Source: Micromonosporaceae bacterium (GTDB lineage Bacteria > Actinomycetota > Actinomycetes > Mycobacteriales > Micromonosporaceae). Taken from it: 11,446 bases of DNA. A program made the translations under genes and the position numbers. The notes beneath the pieces were generated by a model, which was not told the origin of the DNA, searched no databases, and saw only the letters and a list, made by a program, of their open reading frames with translations. Every line of letters starts with the position of its first letter. Positions within the stretch are counted from its first letter, which is position 1. Shown piece after piece: positions 7,034 to 11,446 of the stretch. The stretch covers positions 1 through 11,446 of the forward strand of contig JADGGF010000089.1 of the NCBI GenBank assembly GCA_019690055.1, written 5' to 3'.

Positions 7034-7431
7034 GGTTGACACACCGGTAGCACCAGCACCGCCGCCCCACCGGCGACGATGATCGACAGGAACAGGGCGT
7101 TGGCCCCCAGACCGACCAGGCCCAGCATGCCGGTGCGGCCGTATCCGCGGTCCGCTCGCTGCCGGGCGGCCGCGGACTCGCGCCGCCAGACCAGGGCGGA
7201 GACGGCGAGGGCGGCCGCGGTCACGAGGGCCGGGACGATGACCGCCACCCACATGACGGCCACGAGCGGTACCCCGGCCACGGTGGCCCGGCCGGCCCCG
7301 CAGGTGAGTTCGTCGACGGCCCAGGCCGCGATGAGGTGCACGGACCACGCGACCGCGCCGCCGACCACGCCGAACCAGCTGAAGGCTGGTCCGAGTCGTC
7401 GTCCTCGAGCGGTTGACCGAATCGTCGTCAT
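7030..7431 (-). CDS. Small membrane protein of unknown function within the oxidase operon
   Basis: 133 residues, not assigned to a named family. A basic N-terminus is followed by a first hydrophobic helix (about 16-38) with the pattern GPAFSWFGVVGGAVAWSVHL (W29, H32). A long second hydrophobic stretch (53-82) ends in WRR, then comes a basic loop (about 83-99), then a third hydrophobic stretch (101-130). With the basic regions inside, both cysteines (C44 just after helix 1, and C131 three residues from the end) would lie on the outer face and could pair or bind metal. I recall similar small proteins with an AW-x-x-HL motif beside ctaE in other bacteria, without a known function. It overlaps ctaE upstream and ctaG downstream by ATGA, so it is translationally coupled to oxidase and assembly genes. 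It is not an obvious subunit IV: the Trp/His/Cys pattern and the order are unlike CtaF. Confidence 0.8.
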   Translation of the reverse strand: MTTIRSTARGRRLGPAFSWFGVVGGAVAWSVHLIAAWAVDELTCGAGRATVAGVPLVAVMWVAVIVPALVTAAALAVSALVWRRESAAARQRADRGYGRTGMLGLVGLGANALFLSIIVAGGAAVLVLPVCQP

Positions 7432-8045
7432 AGGTGCTGGCTCAGGTAGACGGTGAACAGGATTGCGACCCAGACCAGGTCGACGAAGTGCCAGTAGATC
7501 GCGGCGAGGCTCACCCGTTCGTGCTTGTGCGAGCTGAAGCTGCCGCGCAGGGACGCGGCGAGCACCCAGGACAGGATGAGCAGGCCCACCGCGACGTGCA
7601 GGCCGTGGAATCCGGTGATCGCGTAGAACAAGGATCCGAAGACGTCGGTGGTGAAGGTGAACTCGCGAAGCTTGGTCTGGTACTCCATGACCTGCAACGA
7701 GAGGAAGGTCAGGCCCATCACGATCGTGGCCGCCAACCCGAGCCGCAGGCGCCACCGTTGGCCGCGGCGGATCCCGCGTTCGGCCCAGACCACCGGCAGG
7801 CTGCTGGGCAGCAGCACCGCGGTCATGATGAGCGGAACGGTGAGCTGCGGTCGTTCGATTTCCCGGGGCGGCCAGGGCTCGCCGTGTTGGAACCGCAGAT
7901 AGAAGAAGGTGCCGAGGAGCACGGCGAAGAGCGCGGCCTCCGTCGTGACGAACCCGACCATGCCCCACCAGCCGGTGCTGCGGGGCGCCGGCTCGGCGGC
8001 CAGGGCCTCCGGGGCCGTGGATTCAGTGAACAGCTTCCCCGTCAC
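7428..8045 (-). CDS. ctaE: Cytochrome c oxidase subunit III
   Basis: Subunit III has no redox centre. It stabilises the oxidase and supports proton uptake. The 205 residues with five predicted helices match short bacterial subunit III. Family marks are GWWGMVGFVTTEAALFAVLL with the conserved Glu (E36, the position of the DCCD-reactive Glu), TGFHGLHVAVGLL (H147, H150), and the terminal IYWHFVDLVWVAILFTVYL (W185, H186, D189). GTG 8045 overlaps the ctaD stop as GTGA and gives the normal family length. An open frame to 8150 would extend into ctaD with an Arg-rich, unrelated N-terminus and is rejected. The stop overlaps the next gene's ATG. Confidence 0.94.
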   Translation of the reverse strand: MTGKLFTESTAPEALAAEPAPRSTGWWGMVGFVTTEAALFAVLLGTFFYLRFQHGEPWPPREIERPQLTVPLIMTAVLLPSSLPVVWAERGIRRGQRWRLRLGLAATIVMGLTFLSLQVMEYQTKLREFTFTTDVFGSLFYAITGFHGLHVAVGLLILSWVLAASLRGSFSSHKHERVSLAAIYWHFVDLVWVAILFTVYLSQHL

Positions 8046-9949
8046 GCTGCCTCCGCTTCGGCTCGGGTCAGCTGCGGCGGCCAGAGCCAGCCGACCACGA
8101 CGACGATCGTCGCGACGACGCCGGCGATCGCCAACCAGTACACCGCCCACAGCAGGCCGAGCACGACGACCAGGAGCGCCAGGGCGGCGAGCAGGGGACG
8201 GAGGGACGCCTCAGGCATAGACACCAATCGTTGAGGTCGGGCGTCGAGCTCGCTGGTGAGCAGCGCCTGGTGGCCGGGGAGAACCTCGTCGGTCTCGAGC
8301 CGGCTCAGCGTGCGCCTGTCCCAGGCGGGGTGCAGGCCGAACACCTGGGGGATGCTCGCGAAGTTGTAGGGCCGGGGCGGTGTGGTGGCAGCCCACTCGA
8401 GGGTGTCGCCGCCCCACGGATCGACAGCCGCCCGGGGACCGCGGGCGACGGCGAGGACCACGCTGAGCACCACCAGCAACAGTCCGACCGCGAGAACGTA
8501 GGAACCGATCGTGGAGAGGAGGTTCCACGGGTCCCAGCCCAGCCCGGTCGGGTACGTGTACACGCGGCGGGGCATACCCAACAGCCCCGACAGGTGCATC
8601 GGGAAGAAGGTGAGGTGGAAGCCGCCGAAGACAAGGCCGAAGGCCCACCGGCCGAGGACCTCGCTGGCCATTTTTCCGGTGAGGACGGGCAGCCAGTAGT
8701 ACAGGCCGCCGATGATGGGGAAGACGGCGCCCCCGAAGAGCACATAGTGGAAGTGGGCCACGACGAAGTACGAGTCGGTGATCTGCATATCGAAGGCGGT
8801 GATGCCGAACATGACGCCGGTGACGCCGCCCATGACGAACGTGACGATGAAGCCGACGACGAACAGCAGGGGCACCCGCACCACGATGCGACCGAACAGC
8901 ATCGTGGCCACCCAGGCGAAGACCTGGATCCCGGATGGGATCGTGATCAGAACGCTGGCCGCGCTGAAGAAGCTCAGGGAGAGGCTGGGCAACCCCGTGG
9001 CGAACATGTGGTGCACCCAGACGCCGAACGAGATGATCGCGATCGTGATGGTCGCCAGCACGACCAGTGGATAGGCCGCGACGCCGCGCCGGCAGAAGGC
9101 GGGCAGAATCGCCGAGACGATGCCCAGCGCCGGCAGCACGATGATGTAGACGTCGGGGTGCCCGAAGATCCAGAACAGGTGCTGCCACAGCAGCGTGTTC
9201 CCACCCGCGTCCGGTTGGAAGAAATGGGTGCCGAACCGGCGGTCCAGGAAGAGCAACGCGTTGGCAGCGTTGAGCGCCGGCAGGGCAAAGAGGACCATGA
9301 ACGAGGTGGCGACGATGGCCCAGACGAACAACGGCGCCCTGTTGAGGGACATGCCAGGTGCCCGGAGCTTGATCGACGTAACGATGAAGTTGATCGCCCC
9401 GGCCGTGGTCGATACGCCGAGGAAGATCAGGCCGAGGGTGTAGACGTCCAGGTTGCGTCCGAGCGAGTAGGGCAGGTCGGTCAACGGGACGTACGCGAAC
9501 CATCCCCCATTGGGGGCGACCCCGAGGAACTGGCTGCTGAACATGATCAGGCCGGCGAACAGGAACACCCAGTAGCCAAAGGCGTTGAGGCGCGGGAACG
9601 CCATGTCCCGCGCGCCCAGCATCAGCGGAACCAGTGCGTTACCGAAACCGAAGAGCATCGGCGTCGCGAAGAGGAAGATCATCGCCGTGCCGTGCATCGT
9701 GAAGAGCTGGTTGTACTGGTCCGGGGAGAGCACGTCACCGCCGGCCCGCGCCAGTTGCGTGCGCAGGAGGAGGGCATCGATCCCGGCGAGCCCGAAGAAG
9801 GCGCCGGCGGTGACCAGGTAGCGCCGCCCGATGCGCTTGTGGTCCACGGTCGCGAACCAGCTGCGCAGCGACCGCTGCTCCCGCCACTGTTCCTCGAGCC
9901 GGGCGACGGCCACGGCGCGGGGGACGGCCTGGGCGCTGGTCGTGGTCAC
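8042..9949 (-). CDS. ctaD: Cytochrome c oxidase subunit I, caa3-type, with atypical proton-channel residues
   Basis: The catalytic subunit holds haem a and the haem a3-CuB site, reducing O2 and pumping protons. The 635 residues carry all metal ligands: H86 (haem a, TMHGTAMIF), H264 and Y268 (CuB and cross-linked Tyr, GHPDVY), H313-H314 (CuB), H399 (a3) and H401 (a). The D-channel entry D115 in RDMAFPRLN is kept. The Glu of the usual GHPEVY is Asp (D266), and the K-channel Lys of P-T/S-G-I/V-K is Gln (Q342, IPSGIQVFAW). The Asn after N122 is Ala. After the twelve core helices, a hydrophilic stretch and two extra helices (about 584-624) recall the ~620-residue Bacillus CtaD. The start is GTG 9949, six bases after GAGGAG and 19 bp past the ctaC stop. 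The next gene overlaps as GTGA. The fold and ligands are clear. The functional effect of the substitutions is inferred. Confidence 0.96.
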   Translation of the reverse strand: MTTTSAQAVPRAVAVARLEEQWREQRSLRSWFATVDHKRIGRRYLVTAGAFFGLAGIDALLLRTQLARAGGDVLSPDQYNQLFTMHGTAMIFLFATPMLFGFGNALVPLMLGARDMAFPRLNAFGYWVFLFAGLIMFSSQFLGVAPNGGWFAYVPLTDLPYSLGRNLDVYTLGLIFLGVSTTAGAINFIVTSIKLRAPGMSLNRAPLFVWAIVATSFMVLFALPALNAANALLFLDRRFGTHFFQPDAGGNTLLWQHLFWIFGHPDVYIIVLPALGIVSAILPAFCRRGVAAYPLVVLATITIAIISFGVWVHHMFATGLPSLSLSFFSAASVLITIPSGIQVFAWVATMLFGRIVVRVPLLFVVGFIVTFVMGGVTGVMFGITAFDMQITDSYFVVAHFHYVLFGGAVFPIIGGLYYWLPVLTGKMASEVLGRWAFGLVFGGFHLTFFPMHLSGLLGMPRRVYTYPTGLGWDPWNLLSTIGSYVLAVGLLLVVLSVVLAVARGPRAAVDPWGGDTLEWAATTPPRPYNFASIPQVFGLHPAWDRRTLSRLETDEVLPGHQALLTSELDARPQRLVSMPEASLRPLLAALALLVVVLGLLWAVYWLAIAGVVATIVVVVGWLWPPQLTRAEAEAA

Positions 9950-9955
9950 GTGGGG

Positions 9956-9961
9956 CTCCTC
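9956..9961 (-). promoter_or_regulatory. Ribosome binding site of ctaD
   Basis: GAGGAG on the minus strand, six bases before GTG 9949. It fixes the ctaD start and is the only place in the oxidase operon where genes are separated (19 bp after the ctaC TAG at 9971-9969), so subunit I has its own initiation site instead of coupling by overlap. Confidence 0.7.
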
Positions 9962-9968
9962 AGCGGGT

Positions 9969-10961
9969 CTAGCGCAGGGTCTCGAGGTAACTGAGCAGGT
10001 CGGGCAGGTCGCTGGCGGGCACCGGTTGGGGCGGCATCTGGTTCCCCGGTTTGAGGGACTGCGGGTTCACGATCCAGCCACCGAGATGGCCCTTGTCGTT
10101 CGGGGCGGCGCCGGCGCCGAGGCTCCACCGGGAGCCGATCGTCGTGAGATCAGGACCGATGGTTCCGGTCGCGGTCGTCCCCCGCACGGTATGGCAGGCA
10201 CCGCACGCGGCCGCCTCGAACACGGCCTGGCCCCGCCGCTGCTGCTCGGTCAGGTCGCGGGCGGGCGGTGCGGCGAGATCACGCAGCCAGGCCGTGAACT
10301 CCTCTTCCGGTTGAACCGTCACGATCAGCGACATGTTGGCGTGCTGCAGGCCGCAGTACTCGGCGCAGACGCCGCGGAAGGTGCCGATGCGTTCGGCATG
10401 AAGCCAGGTCTCGTTCACCCGGCCGGCGATGAGGTCCGTCTTCGGCATCAGCTGGGGGACCCAGAAGCTGTGCTGGACATCGGCGGTGGTCAGGCGGATC
10501 CGGATGGTCTGGTTGACCGGAATGCGGATCTCGTTGGCCGTGATCGCTCCGGCCGTGTCGGGGTAGCGCACCTCCCACCACCACCGGTGCCCGATGACCT
10601 CGATGGACAGCTCCGGGCCGGCCGGCGGCCGGATGAGGGCGTTCAGGTCACGCAGGCCGACGCCGTACACGGCGACCAGGACGATGAAGGGTAGGCCGAC
10701 GCCGAGGACGCCGACGAACGGCATGGCATCGCCAGCCCGGACGCGAGTGTCGCGCCGGCGCCGCCACAGGGCCCAGCCCAGCAGCAGGAGCACCTCGAGC
10801 ACGGCCACCACGGAGATCCAGAACATGAACCACCACAGGCCCTCGACCCGGCGAGCACCGGTGCCGGCCGTATCCAGGGTGGAGGGGGCACTCCCGGCAC
10901 AGCCGGCCAGGCACAGCGCGACGAGCACGGCGGCCACCGGCCCCAGGAGCCTCCTGTTCAC
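9969..10961 (-). CDS. ctaC: Cytochrome c oxidase subunit II (CuA) with fused C-terminal cytochrome c domain, caa3-type
   Basis: Subunit II receives electrons into its CuA centre and hands them to haem a of CtaD. The fused c domain makes it caa3-type. The 330 residues run as follows: a lipoprotein signal (MNRR, then ALCLAGC with lipid Cys C21), two membrane helices (about 41-66 and 81-102), the aromatic GHRWWWEVRYP patch (124-134), and the cupredoxin domain. CuA ligands are H164 (HSFWVP), C199, E201, C203, H207 and M210 in CAEYCGLQHANM. Haem site CGACH (253-257) follows, with probable Met ligand M309 (NQMPP). The start is GTG 10961, giving basic MNRR before the signal. There is no good Shine-Dalgarno, but a TAACCT lies seven bases upstream, compatible with leaderless expression. 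First gene of the operon. All key ligands are present. Confidence 0.96.
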   Translation of the reverse strand: MNRRLLGPVAAVLVALCLAGCAGSAPSTLDTAGTGARRVEGLWWFMFWISVVAVLEVLLLLGWALWRRRRDTRVRAGDAMPFVGVLGVGLPFIVLVAVYGVGLRDLNALIRPPAGPELSIEVIGHRWWWEVRYPDTAGAITANEIRIPVNQTIRIRLTTADVQHSFWVPQLMPKTDLIAGRVNETWLHAERIGTFRGVCAEYCGLQHANMSLIVTVQPEEEFTAWLRDLAAPPARDLTEQQRRGQAVFEAAACGACHTVRGTTATGTIGPDLTTIGSRWSLGAGAAPNDKGHLGGWIVNPQSLKPGNQMPPQPVPASDLPDLLSYLETLR

Positions 10962-10968
10962 GCCGCTC

Positions 10969-10974
10969 AGGTTA
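10969..10974 (-). promoter_or_regulatory. Possible -10 box (TAACCT) for leaderless ctaC transcription
   Basis: TAACCT fits the actinobacterial TAnnnT -10 pattern. It ends seven bases before GTG 10961, the spacing seen when transcription starts at the start codon itself. Weak Shine-Dalgarno pairing upstream of ctaC agrees with this. No clear -35 (CTGTGA at 17-bp spacing is poor). Chance occurrence cannot be excluded. Confidence 0.35.
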
Positions 10975-11099
10975 GGCGTCGCCGTCCGGCCTCACAGACG
11001 ACCGATTCGACGCAGCGCAAAAGGGTGATGCCGCTGTAACGAACCCCGCCTGCCGGTGCACCAGAGGCACGGTAAACGTAGTTCCGTCCCCACATCGGT

Positions 11100-11105
11100 G
11101 AGGAG
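11100..11105 (+). promoter_or_regulatory. Ribosome binding site of the CcmC-like gene
   Basis: GAGGAG (within GGTGAGGAG) ends three bases before ATG 11109. The spacing is short, but the site is strong and supports this start. Confidence 0.55.
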
Positions 11106-11108
11106 ACC

Positions 11109-11446
11109 ATGCGATTGATCAATGGCCGTTCGAGCACAACGGCCTCGGATCGGCGTGCCGTTGGCTGGGCAGCCGCCGGCCTCGGCGCGGCCGGGCTCGT
11201 CGTCGGCCTGGCGGTCGCGCCGGTCGACGCCGCCCAGGGTGAGGTCTATCGACTTATATATGTGCACGTGCCTGCAGCCTGGACGGCCTACCTGTCCTTC
11301 TTCGCGGTCCTGCTGGCCAGCATCAACTACCTGATCAGTGGTGACGCGCGCTGGGATCGGGCCGGTCAGGCCGCCGCCGAGATCGGCCTGGGCCTGACCG
11401 CTCTGACCATCCTGGTGGGAATGGTCTGGGGGCGGGCCACCTGGGG
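11109..11446 (+). CDS. ccmC: CcmC-like haem-handling permease of cytochrome c maturation (5' part, truncated by window end)
   Basis: CcmC delivers haem to CcmE in system I cytochrome c maturation. It belongs to the CcmC/CcmF/CcsA haem-handling family. The 112 visible residues open with a basic segment and a first helix (about 18-35), then GEVYRLIYVHVPAAWTAYLS, the hallmark CcmC stretch, including the conserved His in VHVP. A second helix (FFAVLLASINYLI), WDRAGQAAAEIG, and a third helix (TALTILVGMVWG) lead to WGRATWG, the opening of the Trp-rich WWD motif, where the window ends. It is transcribed away from ctaC. The neighbouring operon encodes three c-type cytochromes with four haem-attachment sites, a natural client set. 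CcsA (system II) is the main alternative, but the VYRLIYVHVPAAW wording is nearer CcmC. The choice rests on remembered consensus. Confidence 0.82.
   Translation, partial: MRLINGRSSTTASDRRAVGWAAAGLGAAGLVVGLAVAPVDAAQGEVYRLIYVHVPAAWTAYLSFFAVLLASINYLISGDARWDRAGQAAAEIGLGLTALTILVGMVWGRATW

Larger units (their letters stand above)
10962..11108. promoter_or_regulatory. Divergent intergenic region between ctaC and the CcmC-like gene
   Basis: These 147 bp separate oppositely directed starts (GTG 10961 and ATG 11109) and must hold promoters for both the oxidase operon and the haem-permease gene unless the latter is transcribed from elsewhere. I see a possible -10 for the minus strand next to ctaC, but no convincing -35 or operator. 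An 8-bp palindrome, GGTGCACC, lies near 11056-11063 and may be chance. Confidence 0.45.

Noticed and set aside
7034..7348. N-terminal extension of the CtaG reading frame
   Set aside because: It would sit inside the small membrane protein gene in another frame and is Arg/Gly-rich. ATG 7033 with its ATGA overlap fits family and operon.
8231..9994. 587-codon open frame on the plus strand
   Set aside because: It lies antisense to ctaD, whose metal-ligand motifs are unmistakable. The antisense product is Asp/Glu/Arg/Gly-rich low complexity, typical of a GC-rich shadow frame.
1..11446. CRISPR arrays, insertion sequences, tRNA or rRNA genes, tandem repeats
   Set aside because: No repeated spacer pattern, transposase motif, terminal repeat or RNA-gene signature was seen by eye on either strand.

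Overview
The window comes from a GC-rich bacterium, most likely an actinomycete. GC-rich third positions, an actinobacterial-type QcrB/QcrA/QcrC set, a TPR fragment of the AfsR/SARP kind and a LacI–FGGY kinase sugar locus all point that way. No rRNA or taxonomic marker is present, so this is an inference.

Right and centre (2495-10961, minus strand): one tightly packed, apparently intact respiratory operon. The order is ctaC (CuA subunit II with a fused cytochrome c domain), ctaD (subunit I), ctaE (subunit III), a small unidentified membrane protein, a CtaG-type membrane protein, a monohaem c-type lipoprotein, then qcrC, qcrA and qcrB. Six consecutive junctions are 4-base ATGA/GTGA overlaps, and qcrA/qcrB abut exactly. 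Together the genes encode a menaquinol:cytochrome c reductase (bcc) plus a caa3-type oxidase. The expected electron route is menaquinol to QcrB/QcrA, then c haems (QcrC, lipoprotein, CtaC), then CuA, haem a, and the haem a3/CuB site in CtaD. Subunit I carries unusual residues at two classic proton-channel positions. No ctaF (subunit IV) is visible.

Far right (11109 to the end, plus strand): the 5' part of a CcmC-like haem-handling permease, divergent from ctaC across 147 bp. It fits a role in maturing the c-type cytochromes next door.

Left (1-2520, minus strand): a run of broken genes. There is a TPR tail with a frame change, joined directly to a LacI-family fragment that lacks its DNA-binding domain and an internal block. 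A FGGY sugar kinase follows with an internal deletion and two frame changes, then a fucose-isomerase-like gene that loses its family sequence near position 120. This looks like a decayed sugar-catabolism locus, but some single-base indels in homopolymers could be sequencing errors.

No tRNA, rRNA, CRISPR array, insertion sequence or attachment site was seen. I did not find a wholly new system. The most unusual items are the atypical subunit I, the small two-cysteine membrane protein, the duplicated cytochrome c domain, and the pile-up of deletions downstream of an intact operon.
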